From positions 1-64,000 of the forward strand of contig JAGIBP010000012.1 in assembly GCA_017744285.1 (NCBI GenBank): a stretch of DNA of 64,000 bases. The letters run 5' to 3'. This DNA comes from Variovorax sp. (lineage in GTDB: Bacteria > Pseudomonadota > Gammaproteobacteria > Burkholderiales > Burkholderiaceae_C). Below the pieces are notes generated by a model. That model was given only the letters and a program-made list of their open reading frames with translations, searched no databases and had not been told where the DNA came from. The translations under genes and the position numbers were made by a program. Shown piece by piece: positions 24,801 through 33,489 of this stretch; within the stretch, counting starts at the first letter, position 1, and each line of letters begins with the position of its first letter.

Positions 24801-25965
24801 GGTTCACCGGCTTGATCTTGCCGCCCTCGACCGTCGCGACCAGCGGATCGACCACCGTGCCGCCGACGGCATCGACGCCCTTGAAGTTGCCGGCGTTCGC
24901 CTTCTCGGAGAGCTTGCCGATCGCCTCGCCCATCTTGGCGCGAATGGCGGTGGCGTCCGTGGTGCTGCCGGCGAGCTTCATCGCCCCCGCCACCGCGTGC
25001 GTCATCGCGTAGTTGTACGAGGACTCGGTGGTCGGGTCCTTGTCGGCGCCGTAGGCCGCGCGATAGGCCGCGGCGAAGGTCTTGGGGCCGACGCGGTCGT
25101 CATAGGACACCGGCAGCACCCCGATGGAACCTTCGAGCGGCGCCAGGCCGTCGGTGACCTTGGCCATCTCGTCGAGCTTGGCCTGGTCCATGATCAAGAA
25201 GCCGCCCTTGAAGCCCAGCTCGCGCGCCTGCTTGACCACCAGCGCGGTCGGCTCCGAAGGCCCGCCGACGAACAGCACGTCGGGCTTCTCGGCCAGCACG
25301 CGGCTCACGCCGCTGTAGAAGTCGGCCGAGCGGTTGTAGGACATCGGGTTGTTCGACACGATGGTGCCGCCCGCCTTCTCCCACGCGGGACCGAACAGCT
25401 GCGTCCAGTTCTTCGCGTACTCGTGATCGCCCGGCAGCATGCCGACCTTCTTGCCGAAGCGCTTCATCTCGTAGCGCGTGAACGGCTCGATGTAGGAGTT
25501 GAAGGTGGGCGGAATGCGGATCGTGAGCTTGTTGCCCGTCTCGGTGATCTTCGGCGTGCTGGAGTACGCCATCACGATGAATTTCTCTTGCTCGTTGAAG
25601 GCCTGCATCGCATAGATGCCGCCGGAGTGCGGCACGAACACCACCGGCGCCTGGTACTGCTGCACGAGGCGGCGCGCGTTGATCGCGGCGTCGGCCGGCG
25701 AGTACTTGTCGTCCAGCGCCACGAGCTCGAGCTTGACCTTCTTGCCGCCGACGTCGAGGCCGGCGGCGTTGATCTCCTTGATCGCCATCTCGATGCCGTT
25801 GACCACGTTCTTGCCATAGAGCGCCGCGCCGCCGCTCAAGGGCCCGGTGTAGCCGATCTTGACCGTGTCCTGCGCGAAGGCGGAGCCGGCGCCGAAGGCG
25901 CCCATGACCGCCAGCGCAGCGGGCAGCAGGTTGAAGCGGCGGCGGCTCGAAGAGTGTCTCGTCAT
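24781..25965 (-). CDS. Periplasmic amino-acid-type binding protein of liv cluster 2
   Basis: A 394-residue protein with a signal peptide (NLLPAALAVMGAFGAGSAFA, cleavage about residue 31) and a type-1 periplasmic-binding domain (DTVKIGYTGPLSGGAALYGKN). It belongs to the same broad Peripla_BP_6 family as the cluster-1 protein, but the two sequences differ substantially. CAGGAGACTTCCGC precedes the ATG. It is the last gene of the minus-strand cluster (livH-livM-livG-livF-binding protein), whereas in cluster 1 the binding protein comes first. Its 3' end overlaps the convergent sigma-factor gene by 20 bases. Ligand unknown. Confidence 0.88.
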   Translation of the reverse strand: MTRHSSSRRRFNLLPAALAVMGAFGAGSAFAQDTVKIGYTGPLSGGAALYGKNVVNGIEMAIKEINAAGLDVGGKKVKLELVALDDKYSPADAAINARRLVQQYQAPVVFVPHSGGIYAMQAFNEQEKFIVMAYSSTPKITETGNKLTIRIPPTFNSYIEPFTRYEMKRFGKKVGMLPGDHEYAKNWTQLFGPAWEKAGGTIVSNNPMSYNRSADFYSGVSRVLAEKPDVLFVGGPSEPTALVVKQARELGFKGGFLIMDQAKLDEMAKVTDGLAPLEGSIGVLPVSYDDRVGPKTFAAAYRAAYGADKDPTTESSYNYAMTHAVAGAMKLAGSTTDATAIRAKMGEAIGKLSEKANAGNFKGVDAVGGTVVDPLVATVEGGKIKPVNLSDLLK

Positions 25966-26002
25966 GCGGAAGTCTCCTGTGGATGAAAAGGGAAGAAGGG
26001 GC

Positions 26003-26710
26003 TCATCCGCCGATGTAGGCGGCGCGCACGGCTTCGTTGTTCAGCAACGAGTCGCGGTCGCCTTCGAGCGTGATGCGCCCACGCTCGATGACGTAGGCGC
26101 GGTGCGCGATCGCGAGCGCCGAATAGGCATTCTGTTCCGCCAGCAACACCGTGGTGCCGGCCTGGTTGATGCGCTGGATGACCTCGAACACCTGCTTGAC
26201 GATCAGCGGCGCGAGGCCGAGCGAAGGCTCGTCGAGCAGCAGCAGCTTGGGCCGCCCGAGCAGCGCACGGCCGATCGCGACCATCTGCTGCTGGCCGCCC
26301 GAGAGGGACCCCGCGGGATGGTCCTGCTTCTTCTCGAGGATGGGAAACAGGCTGAACACCTCGTCGATCGAGCGCTGGATGCCGGCCTTGTCGCGGCGGT
26401 GGACATACGCGCCCAGCGTGAGGTTCTTGCGCACCGACATCAGCGGGAACAGCTTGCGCCCCTCGGGGCAATGCACGAGGCCCGAGGCCACGATCTGCGC
26501 GGGGCGCTGGCCGACGAGTTCTCGGTCGCCGAAGCGGATGCTGCCGGCGCTCGGGCGGTGGATGCCGCTCGCGGCCATGAAGATCGAGGTCTTGCCCGCG
26601 CCGTTGGCGCCCAGCAGCACCACCAGCTCGCCGGGCGCGGCATGCAGTGACACGCCGCTCAACGCGCGGAAGCTGCCGTAATGCAGGTCGACATTCTCAA
26701 ACCGCAACAT
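26003..26710 (-). CDS. livF: Branched-chain amino acid-type ABC transporter ATPase LivF (cluster 2)
   Basis: A 235-residue ATPase with Walker A GANGAGKTSIF (about 35-44), signature SLSGGQQQMVAIGRAL (about 134) and Walker B LLLLDEPSLG (about 155). It drives the cluster-2 LivHM permease together with LivG. The start ATG at 26710 overlaps the livG end by 14 bases, and the binding-protein gene starts 37 bases downstream. The order LivG then LivF and the motif details match LivF rather than LivG. Confidence 0.9.
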   Translation of the reverse strand: MLRFENVDLHYGSFRALSGVSLHAAPGELVVLLGANGAGKTSIFMAASGIHRPSAGSIRFGDRELVGQRPAQIVASGLVHCPEGRKLFPLMSVRKNLTLGAYVHRRDKAGIQRSIDEVFSLFPILEKKQDHPAGSLSGGQQQMVAIGRALLGRPKLLLLDEPSLGLAPLIVKQVFEVIQRINQAGTTVLLAEQNAYSALAIAHRAYVIERGRITLEGDRDSLLNNEAVRAAYIGG

Positions 26711-27461
26711 GGTCCGTCCCCAGGTAGGCCTCGATCACGTGCGGGTCGCGGCGGATCTCGGCCGGCGTGCCCTCGGCGATCTTGGCGCCGTTGTTGAGCA
26801 CGACGATCCTGTCGGCCAGACGCATGATCATGTCCATCTTGTGCTCGATCAGGCACACGGTCTTGCCGTGGTCCACCAGCTTGCGGATGAGCGCGGCCAG
26901 GCCCACGGTCTCCTCGGGGTTCACGCCGCCCGCGGGCTCGTCGAGCAGGAGCAGCTCCGGATCGGTCGCCAGCGCCAGCGCGAAAGCCACGCGCTTGCGT
27001 TCTTCCTGCGTGATGTCGGCCGCGATGCGGTTCGCGATATGCGACAGGCCCACGAAGTCGAGCGCCTCGCGCGCCTTCTCGCGGCACAGGCGCTCCTCCT
27101 GCTGCAGCCGCTTCGAGTTGGCGAGCACGTCCCACAGGCCCGAGCGCGTGCGCAGGCGGTGGCCGACGATCAGGTTGTCGAGCACGCTCGCGTTGTCGAA
27201 GAGGTGCGTAGTCTGGAAGGTGCGCGCGATGCCCAGCCGCGCCACATGGTCGGGCCGCATGCCGGTGACGTCCTGCCCCTTGAAGAGAATGCGCCCCGAG
27301 CTCGGCTTGTGGGTGCCGGCCACGAGGTTGAAGAAGGTGGTCTTGCCCGCGCCGTTCGGCCCGATGATCGCGCTGACCTGCCCGCGCTCGAAACGCGTGC
27401 TGACGTGATCGACCGCGGTGAGCCCGAAGAACTGCTTCGTCAGGTCGATGGTCTCAAGCAT
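26697..27461 (-). CDS. livG: Branched-chain amino acid-type ABC transporter ATPase LivG (cluster 2)
   Basis: A 254-residue ATPase with Walker A GPNGAGKTTFFN (about 35-46), the LivG signature region ADITQEERKRVAFALAL (about 143) and Walker B LLLLDEPAGGVNPEE (about 167). The ATG at 27461 begins MLETIDLTKQFFGL and overlaps the livM end by 8 bases; an in-frame upstream extension of 23 Arg/Ala-rich residues is rejected. The usual LSGG signature is replaced by TQEE, a common LivG variation. Confidence 0.9.
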   Translation of the reverse strand: MLETIDLTKQFFGLTAVDHVSTRFERGQVSAIIGPNGAGKTTFFNLVAGTHKPSSGRILFKGQDVTGMRPDHVARLGIARTFQTTHLFDNASVLDNLIVGHRLRTRSGLWDVLANSKRLQQEERLCREKAREALDFVGLSHIANRIAADITQEERKRVAFALALATDPELLLLDEPAGGVNPEETVGLAALIRKLVDHGKTVCLIEHKMDMIMRLADRIVVLNNGAKIAEGTPAEIRRDPHVIEAYLGTDHVAV

Positions 27462-28455
27462 GGGACTCGGCCTCCGTCGAAGCGCCCTGCGGCTGGCTCG
27501 CGGACTGGTGCGCGCCCGCGCGCCGCGCACGGCGCTTGAGCCAGGTGCCCACGAGCCCGTCGGGCAGGAAGATGATCAGCGCAACCAGCACCGGGCCGAA
27601 CACGACCATGCGGTAGTCCTGCAGGAACTGCAGGCTCTGCGTGAGCGCGGTGACGAGGAAGGTGCCCACCAGCGGCCCCAGCAGCGTGCCCACGCCGCCG
27701 ACGAGCACGAACATGATGAGGTCGAAGGTCACGGCTTCGCTCGCGAGATCGGGCCCGAGAAAGCGCACCTGCCCCGCGTAGAGCGCGCCCGCGAAGCCGG
27801 CGTAGATCACCGACAGCACGAAGGACAGCGTCTTGGTGCGCATCAGGTCGATGCCCAGCGCCTCGGCGAGGTCGTCGCTGTTGCGAACCGCCATGAAGCT
27901 GCGGCCGACCAGCGAGCGCACGATGCGCGCCATGACCCAGATGCCGAGCGCCAGGAAGGCCAGCACCAGGTAGTACTGCGAAAGGGGCGTTCCGAACTGA
28001 ACCGGCCCGACGCCCGTCGGCGCGGGGATGCCCATGATGCCGACCGGTCCGTGCGTGAGGCTTTCCCACTTCTCGATGAGCAGGAACAGGATGTAGCTCA
28101 CGCACAGCGTGAAGATCGAGAAGTAGTGGCCGCGCAGGCGCAGCGACAGCAGGCCGATGAAGTAGCCGATCACGCCGGTCACCACGCCCGCGAGCGCGAA
28201 GGCGATCCAGAACGGCACCTGGTGATCGACCGTGAGGATGCCGACCGTGTACGCGCCGATGGCCATGAACGCGCCGTGCGCGAGGTTGAACTGGCCCGTG
28301 TAGCCGGTGATGAGGTTCAGCCCCAGCGCCGCGATGGCCATGATGAAGGCCTGCGTCGCCACCGAGATCAGGTAGTTGTTAGGCGCGGCGAGCGGGAACA
28401 GCAGCGCCAGCGCGGCGAGCAGCATCCAGCCGGTCTTTCCTTCGAAGAGGCGCAT
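27454..28455 (-). CDS. livM: Branched-chain amino acid-type ABC transporter permease LivM (cluster 2)
   Basis: A 333-residue inner-membrane protein with about ten hydrophobic segments. It has the LivM features ALGLNLITGYTGQFNLAHGAF (residues 42-62, seen as LNLITGYTG and NLAHGAF) and the ATPase-coupling loop MAVRNSDDLAEALGIDLMRT (about 190-209). The C-terminal cytoplasmic tail (after residue 300) is long and basic (KRRARRAGAHQSASQ). The start ATG shares one base with the livH stop (TGATG), as in cluster 1. Confidence 0.9.
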   Translation of the reverse strand: MRLFEGKTGWMLLAALALLFPLAAPNNYLISVATQAFIMAIAALGLNLITGYTGQFNLAHGAFMAIGAYTVGILTVDHQVPFWIAFALAGVVTGVIGYFIGLLSLRLRGHYFSIFTLCVSYILFLLIEKWESLTHGPVGIMGIPAPTGVGPVQFGTPLSQYYLVLAFLALGIWVMARIVRSLVGRSFMAVRNSDDLAEALGIDLMRTKTLSFVLSVIYAGFAGALYAGQVRFLGPDLASEAVTFDLIMFVLVGGVGTLLGPLVGTFLVTALTQSLQFLQDYRMVVFGPVLVALIIFLPDGLVGTWLKRRARRAGAHQSASQPQGASTEAESHA

Positions 28456-29321
28456 CAGCGGGCTCCCTTCATCGTGAACAGGCCCTGCGGACGCAAGGAC
28501 AGGATCACCACCAGCAGCACGAAGGCGATGATGTCCTTGTAGTCGGTGGAAACGTAGAAGCCGCCGAAGCTCTCGGCCATGCCGATGATCAGCCCGCCCA
28601 CGATCGCGCCCGGGAAGCTGCCCATGCCACCGAGGATGATGATCACGAAGGCCTTGGTGATCACGAGGTTGCCCATCGCCGGGTAGACCAGGTTGATCGG
28701 CGCGTAAAGCACCGCGGCGATCGCGGCGAGCGCGCCGGAGATGGCGAACACCAGCAGCGTCACGCGCGAGGCATCGATGCCCACCAGCGCCGCGCCTTCG
28801 CGGTTCTGGGCCATCGCGATGATGGTGGAGCCAATCACCGTGTGGTTCAGGAAGAGATGCAGCAGCACCATGAGCCCGAACGCGCCGGCGATGATCAGCA
28901 GCCGCTGCAGCGGCGCCGTCAGGCCGAACACCTGGACCACCTGGCCATAGGGCGTCGGCATGCGATGGAAGTCGGCGCCGAACAGCGCCTGCGCGCCGGC
29001 CTCGAGGAACAACAGGATGCCGATCGCGGCGATCATGTCGTGCAGCTCCGGCGCGTTGCGCAGGGGATGGAACACCAGCCGCTGCGCGAGCATCGAGATC
29101 ACCGCGACCACCACGGCGGCCCCCGCCATCGCGAGCCAGTAGTTCAGGCCGAGCTTCACCATGAGGTAGTACCCGGCGAAGGCACCCGACATGTAGAACG
29201 CGCCGTGCGCGAAGTTCGGCACGTGCAGGATGCCGTAGACGAGGGTCAGGCCCAGCGCCACGAGGCTGTAGACGCCGCCGATGGTGAGGCCGTTGAGAAG
29301 TTGCTGAAAAAACAGTTCCAC
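28455..29321 (-). CDS. livH: Branched-chain amino acid-type ABC transporter permease LivH (cluster 2)
   Basis: A 288-residue permease. I start it at a GTG at 29321 preceded by a strong AGGAGGT ribosome site, giving MELFFQQLLNGLTIGGVYSL, the usual LivH start; the frame is open 23 codons further upstream without support. The family stretch LVYGILHVPNFAHGAFYM (about 28-45) and coupling loop MAQNREGAALVGIDASRV (about 173-190) are present. It is the first gene of the cluster. The 139-base gap upstream separates it from the DUF3014 gene on the same strand and probably holds its promoter. Confidence 0.88.
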   Translation of the reverse strand: MELFFQQLLNGLTIGGVYSLVALGLTLVYGILHVPNFAHGAFYMSGAFAGYYLMVKLGLNYWLAMAGAAVVVAVISMLAQRLVFHPLRNAPELHDMIAAIGILLFLEAGAQALFGADFHRMPTPYGQVVQVFGLTAPLQRLLIIAGAFGLMVLLHLFLNHTVIGSTIIAMAQNREGAALVGIDASRVTLLVFAISGALAAIAAVLYAPINLVYPAMGNLVITKAFVIIILGGMGSFPGAIVGGLIIGMAESFGGFYVSTDYKDIIAFVLLVVILSLRPQGLFTMKGAR

Positions 29322-29460
29322 AAAGGACCTCCTGACCGCACCGCAGACCTGCTGCGCACCGGTTCGCGGTCCATTGTGAAAGCGCACCACGGCGCGCCGT
29401 CTAAGGTTTCTCCCGAGGCGGCGTCACCTTGGAGACTTGGGTTTCTACCGGTGGGTAGGT

Positions 29461-30351
29461 TTACTTCTTCGCCGCCGCGCCGGTGGCGACGAGGCGCCGG
29501 AATTCGGCCAAGCGGGCCTTCATGCGCCGTTCGTTCACCGGGCCCATGCGGATGAGGATCTTCTGCCCCGCCGAGAGCGCCTCCAGTTGCGGATCGGCGA
29601 ATTCGTAGCGCAGCCACGGGCTCTCCGACGGCGTCTCGCCCTTCACTTCGGTGAGCCTGACCTGGATCGGCCCGGCGGGCTCGGGCGTCTTCAGGAGGTG
29701 GTCGAGCACGGCCACCAGGCGGTCGTTGAAATACCGGTCGGGATAGCCGAGTTCCTGGTACGCCTCCTGGAAAAGCGGGTACAGCCGCGCATAGAGCGCC
29801 GCCGCGCGTGCGGCGTCGATCGACTCGACGAACAGCACGAAGGGCGTGTAGCGCGCGCCGTTGTCGGGGCTGATCGTCTTCACCTCGCCGGCGCCCTGGA
29901 CCGCGAAGCGCTGCGGCGTCGGCAGCACCGGCCACAGGCGGGCCGTCGCATGCTCGCGCGGCAGGTTATCCACGGTCGCGACCGCGCGCCGCACGAAGTT
30001 GTCGATCTGCAGGAAGGACGTGACCGCCTTGCGGCCCAGCAGTTCGTTGAGCGCGCTGGTCACGCGCGCGTCGGCATCGTTGAGCGGGGGCAGCGCCTTG
30101 TCGGGCTCCGCGAGGTTGTCCATGGGATTCTGCGGACCCGTTGCCACCGGTGGCGGCGCCGGCACGTCGGCGGGCGCGGGCTGGGGCTGCGGCGCGGCAG
30201 CGGTGGGGGGCGTCTCGGGCGGCACCTCCTTTTGCAGCGACCAGTGCCACCAGCCGAATGCGGCGGCCAGGATCGCCACGATGACGACCACCGGGATCCA
30301 CATCGAGGACTCGCGTGCTGGCCTGAATTCTGCTGGGTCGTTCCGAGGCAT
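29461..30351 (-). CDS. DUF3014 domain protein, membrane-anchored
   Basis: A 296-residue protein: short cytoplasmic N-terminus, one transmembrane helix (MWIPVVVIVAILAAAFGWW, about 17-35), a proline/alanine-rich spacer (about 45-75), then a periplasmic domain of about 215 residues ending in TGAAAKK. The domain (LPPLNDADARVTSALNELLG, DNFVRRAVATVDNLPR, GYPDRYFNDRLVAVLDHLL) matches DUF3014, an uncharacterised proteobacterial family. An ATG at 30351 is preferred over one 21 bases upstream because AAGGATC then serves as ribosome site. It is divergent from a flavin-reductase-like gene; function unknown. Confidence 0.8.
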   Translation of the reverse strand: MPRNDPAEFRPARESSMWIPVVVIVAILAAAFGWWHWSLQKEVPPETPPTAAAPQPQPAPADVPAPPPVATGPQNPMDNLAEPDKALPPLNDADARVTSALNELLGRKAVTSFLQIDNFVRRAVATVDNLPREHATARLWPVLPTPQRFAVQGAGEVKTISPDNGARYTPFVLFVESIDAARAAALYARLYPLFQEAYQELGYPDRYFNDRLVAVLDHLLKTPEPAGPIQVRLTEVKGETPSESPWLRYEFADPQLEALSAGQKILIRMGPVNERRMKARLAEFRRLVATGAAAKK

Positions 30352-30468
30352 GGTGGGATGATCCTTTCTCACATCGAATGGCGGGTGTCAGCGCCAGATT
30401 GGAAACCACGCGGGCGCGCCGTGCCGTAACGCCCTGTGACGCCATCACCCGCCGCATTGGAAAACATC

Positions 30469-31098
30469 ATGGACATCGACTTCTCGACGCTCACCGAGTA
30501 CCAGCGATACAAGCTCATGGCCAGCCTGATCGTGCCCCGGCCCATCGCGCTCGTGACGACGATCGGAGCCGGCGGCGTGGTCAATGCCGCGCCATTCAGC
30601 ATGTTCAACATGCTCGGCGAGGAGCCGCCCATCGTGATGATCAGCGTCAACCGCCTGCAGGACGGCGTGCTCAAGGACACGGCGGCCAACATCGTTCGCA
30701 CCGGCGAGTTCGTGGTGCACCTGGCCGACGAGGACATCGCCGAGCGGATGCACCGCTGCGGCGATCGCCATCCGCCCCATGTGAGCGAACTCGACGTCGT
30801 CGGCTTCACCGCCGTCCCCAGCCACGCGGTGAAGCCGCCCCGCATCGCCGAGGCGCCGGTGGCGTTCGAATGCACCTTGTGGGAAACGCTGGAGACCGAA
30901 AGCCGGCAGATCTTCATCGGCCGGGTGCGCTGGCTGCATGCGCGCGACGAACTGATCGACCCCGAGACCTGGCGCGTGCGCCTGCAGCACTACTTCCCGG
31001 TCGGCCGCTTCGGCGCCAGCTTCTACGTGAAGACGCGCGAGCGCTACGCGTTGCAGGCACAGCAGGGCACGCGCAGCACGCCCATCGACGAGATCTAG
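30469..31098 (+). CDS. Flavin reductase-like FMN-binding split-barrel protein
   Basis: A 209-residue protein of the flavin reductase-like family. It contains LIVPRPIALVTTIGAGGVVNAAPFS (about 19-43, seen as PRPIALVTT and VNAAPFSMFN), ISVNRLQDGVLKDTAANI and GEFVVHLADE, which form the FMN-binding split barrel. These proteins reduce flavins for a partner monooxygenase or act as FMN-dependent oxidoreductases. An in-frame GTG 33 bases upstream is possible; I prefer ATG 30469 because the family starts near it. No partner oxygenase lies next to it, so its role is open. Confidence 0.82.
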   Translation: MDIDFSTLTEYQRYKLMASLIVPRPIALVTTIGAGGVVNAAPFSMFNMLGEEPPIVMISVNRLQDGVLKDTAANIVRTGEFVVHLADEDIAERMHRCGDRHPPHVSELDVVGFTAVPSHAVKPPRIAEAPVAFECTLWETLETESRQIFIGRVRWLHARDELIDPETWRVRLQHYFPVGRFGASFYVKTRERYALQAQQGTRSTPIDEI

Positions 31099-31243
31099 GC
31101 CATCCCTCCAATCTAGCGCTTTCGCCACGGCCGAGTCATTGGCCGTGCGGCCTACGTCGATGGTGGGTGTCGGCTGACAAGCACGCGAGAGGCGAATGAC
31201 GTTAAAACTGGCGCCTTGCAGACTCGCGTGATCGGAGGACCCG

Positions 31244-31528
31244 ATGTTCAGCATCTTCCAGCCCAATCGCAACGGACATCTTCGTCGCATCATGACCCTG
31301 CTCGAGGAAGCGAATCTCGCGCGCATCGAGCACCAGGCCGCGGCGGAGCACCACGGCGCCCTCGCCCGCATGTATGCCGAGCGCGTCAAGCGGCTGGAAC
31401 GGGAGGTGTACGGGTCCGCACACGTGCCGCTGGGGGAAGGGACCACGACGACGCCGAAGGTGGGCGATGAGAAGCCGGTGGTCTATGCGCTGGGCGCCAA
31501 TCGGCGCGATGCGCAGTCCAAGGCGTGA
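31244..31528 (+). CDS. Small hypothetical protein, 94 residues
   Basis: No family recognised. The ATG at 31244 has a good CGGAGGACCCG ribosome site. The N-terminal 55 residues are helical and charged (RRIMTLLEEANLARIEHQ, RMYAERVKRLEREVYG) and could form a coiled coil. The last 30 residues are polar and rich in Thr, Gly and Lys. No signal peptide is present. It stands alone between the flavin reductase-like gene and tRNA-Gly and is followed 22 bases later by a bidirectional terminator. Confidence 0.6.
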   Translation: MFSIFQPNRNGHLRRIMTLLEEANLARIEHQAAAEHHGALARMYAERVKRLEREVYGSAHVPLGEGTTTTPKVGDEKPVVYALGANRRDAQSKA

Positions 31529-31550
31529 AGGGGCTTGCCGGACCGGGACG

Positions 31551-31580
31551 AAAAAAAGAGAGGCCGAAGCCTCTCTTTTT
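31551..31580. terminator. Bidirectional intrinsic terminator
   Basis: A stem AGAGAGGC / GCCTCTCT with CGAA loop (31557-31576) is flanked by seven A on the left and five T on the right. It therefore works for the small + gene and, read on the minus strand, for tRNA-Gly and any read-through. Confidence 0.85.
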
Positions 31581-31587
31581 CTTGAAC

Positions 31588-31663
<76 letters not shown>

Positions 31664-31772
31664 ATGTCTGCGTGGTCTCCGTGTTTAGCGGAGCCTCGCA
31701 GTATAGCGTGAATTCGAGGGCACCCCGGCACTGGCACCAAAGATTTTTTTCGATCGCGCGGCCTGCGTCCGC

Positions 31773-32294
31773 TCAGAAGCGGCGGTTGTACGTGAAGATC
31801 AGGCCGGCCGTTCCGAGCACGCCGATCTGGATCGCGTCGCGCGGCGTCATGCGGTACCCGACCGCCGGAATGATCGCCAGGCCGAAGCCGTTGTGATTGA
31901 ACGGCACCTTGTTCTCGTACTCGTCCTTGTAGCCGTAGATGATGCCGCCGCTCAGCTTGACGTAGATCGCCGGGTTGCTGAACAGGTTGTCCCAGCGATA
32001 GCCGTAGTACAAGTAGGCCGACGGCTGGCCGAATGAATTGTTGAAGGCCGAGAAGCCCCAGATGGTCGCGTCGCCCGCGGACCAGGTGGGTGCCCCCGGC
32101 AGGCTGCGCTCGATGCCCAGCAGATAGACGTGCTGGTGTTCGCTCTCGTTGCTCCAGTGCAGCGCGAAAGGACCGATCAACACTTCCCAATACGGCCTGC
32201 TCTGGAAGCTTTCCGGTGGCGCGTCCTGCGCATGCGCGCCCAGCGACGAGAGGATCAGGAGACAGGTGATTCCGACATGGGGGCGACGAATCAT
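31773..32294 (-). CDS. Small outer-membrane beta-barrel-like protein
   Basis: A 173-residue protein with signal peptide (GITCLLILSSLGAHA, cleavage before QDAPP about residue 22). Alternating aromatic/polar strands follow (YWEVLIGPFALHWSN, YLYYGYRWDNLF, YVKLSGGIIYGYKDEYENK, IQIGVLGTAGLIFTYNRRF) and the protein ends with Phe. The terminal Phe and beta-strand pattern indicate an outer-membrane barrel of about eight strands. I do not recognise a named family. It sits 42 bases beyond the selD stop on the same strand, so it may be transcribed with selD, but shows no functional link to selenium. ATG 32294 is preceded by AAAGGATTCAA. Confidence 0.62.
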   Translation of the reverse strand: MIRRPHVGITCLLILSSLGAHAQDAPPESFQSRPYWEVLIGPFALHWSNESEHQHVYLLGIERSLPGAPTWSAGDATIWGFSAFNNSFGQPSAYLYYGYRWDNLFSNPAIYVKLSGGIIYGYKDEYENKVPFNHNGFGLAIIPAVGYRMTPRDAIQIGVLGTAGLIFTYNRRF

Positions 32295-32335
32295 TTGAAT
32301 CCTTTTCGTTGAACGTTTCTGGTCTTCGTGCGCGG

Positions 32336-33400
32336 CTACGAACCGGGCGTGATGAATGCCAGGCGCGGGTCGCCGCCGGCATCGGGCGGCCGCAATGCGC
32401 CGATGGGTGCGGCCTGCGCGAATCCCGCGCCGCGAAAGCTCGCCAGCACCGCATCGACCGCAGCGGGGCGGCAGCTCACGAGCAGGCCTCCGCTGGTCTG
32501 GGGATCGGACACCAGTGCGCGCTGCCACGCCGCCGCGGACGCAGGCCATTCGACCTGCGCGCCGTAGCCGCTCCAGTTGCGTGCCGAGGCACCGGTCACG
32601 ATGCCCTCCTTGGCGAAGCGCACCGCGGCATCGATGGTCGGCAAGGCGTCCAGTTCCACCTGCGCCGACAGCCTGGCGCCACGGCAGATCTCGAGCAGAT
32701 GGCCGGCGAGGCCGAAACCGGTGACGTCGGTCATCGCGTGGACGCCGTCCAGTGCGGCGAGTTCGACGCCGACGCGATTGAGCTGGGTGGTATGCCGCAG
32801 CATCTCGGCATAGCCGGCCTCGTCGAGCTGGCCCTTCTTGAGCGCCGCGGAAAGGATCCCCACGCCGAGCGGCTTGCCGAGCACGAGCACGTCACCGGCC
32901 TTCGCATCGGAATTGCGGCGCACGCGATCGGGATGGACCAGCCCCAGGCCAACCAGCCCGTAGATCGGTTCGAGCACGTCGATGCTGTGGCCGCCCGCGA
33001 TCGGGATGCCCGCCTCGCGGCAGACGCTGGCGCCGCCTTCGAGCACGCGGCCGATCACCTCGGGCGGCAGCTTGGCGATGGGCATGCCCACGAGGGCCAG
33101 GGCCATGATCGGCGTGCCGCCCATGGCATAGATGTCCGACAGCGCATTGGTCGCCGCGATGCGCCCGAAGTCGAACGGGTCATCGACGATGGGCGTGAAG
33201 AAATCGGTGGTCGCGACCAGCGCCTGCGTGTCGTTGAGGCGATAGACGGCCGCGTCGTCGCTGGTCTCGATGCCGACCATCAATTGAGGCGGGACGATGC
33301 CTTGAGGTGCGCGTGCCAGAATCTCCGACAGCAGACCCGGCGCGATCTTGCAGCCGCAACCGCCGCCATGGGAAAACGTTGTGAGGTTGATTCGTTCCAT
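32336..33400 (-). CDS. selD: Selenide, water dikinase
   Basis: A 354-residue SelD, which makes selenophosphate from selenide and ATP. The glycine-rich loop near the N-terminus reads SHGGGCGCKIAPG, with cysteine at the position that is selenocysteine in some relatives and the conserved Lys right after it. VATTDFFTPIVDDPFDFGRIAATNALSDIYAMGG (residues 64-97) forms the ATP-binding core, seen as TTDFFTPIV and NALSDIYAMGG. A full C-terminal domain ends with DPRLAFITPG. It is divergent from mnmH with an 89-base gap, and selenophosphate is the substrate MnmH needs. Confidence 0.95.
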   Translation of the reverse strand: MERINLTTFSHGGGCGCKIAPGLLSEILARAPQGIVPPQLMVGIETSDDAAVYRLNDTQALVATTDFFTPIVDDPFDFGRIAATNALSDIYAMGGTPIMALALVGMPIAKLPPEVIGRVLEGGASVCREAGIPIAGGHSIDVLEPIYGLVGLGLVHPDRVRRNSDAKAGDVLVLGKPLGVGILSAALKKGQLDEAGYAEMLRHTTQLNRVGVELAALDGVHAMTDVTGFGLAGHLLEICRGARLSAQVELDALPTIDAAVRFAKEGIVTGASARNWSGYGAQVEWPASAAAWQRALVSDPQTSGGLLVSCRPAAVDAVLASFRGAGFAQAAPIGALRPPDAGGDPRLAFITPGS

Positions 33401-33489
33401 CGTGAGTAATTCTGTGGGCCACCGGAACTGCCCGGCATTGTGCCAGCGAGCGTGGCTCGCGTGCCGCCATCCATCAGTTTGAACAATCC

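Noticed and set aside
32336-33400. Selenocysteine codon in selD
   Set aside because: The position in the GCGCK motif is an ordinary Cys codon; no in-frame TGA occurs in the gene.
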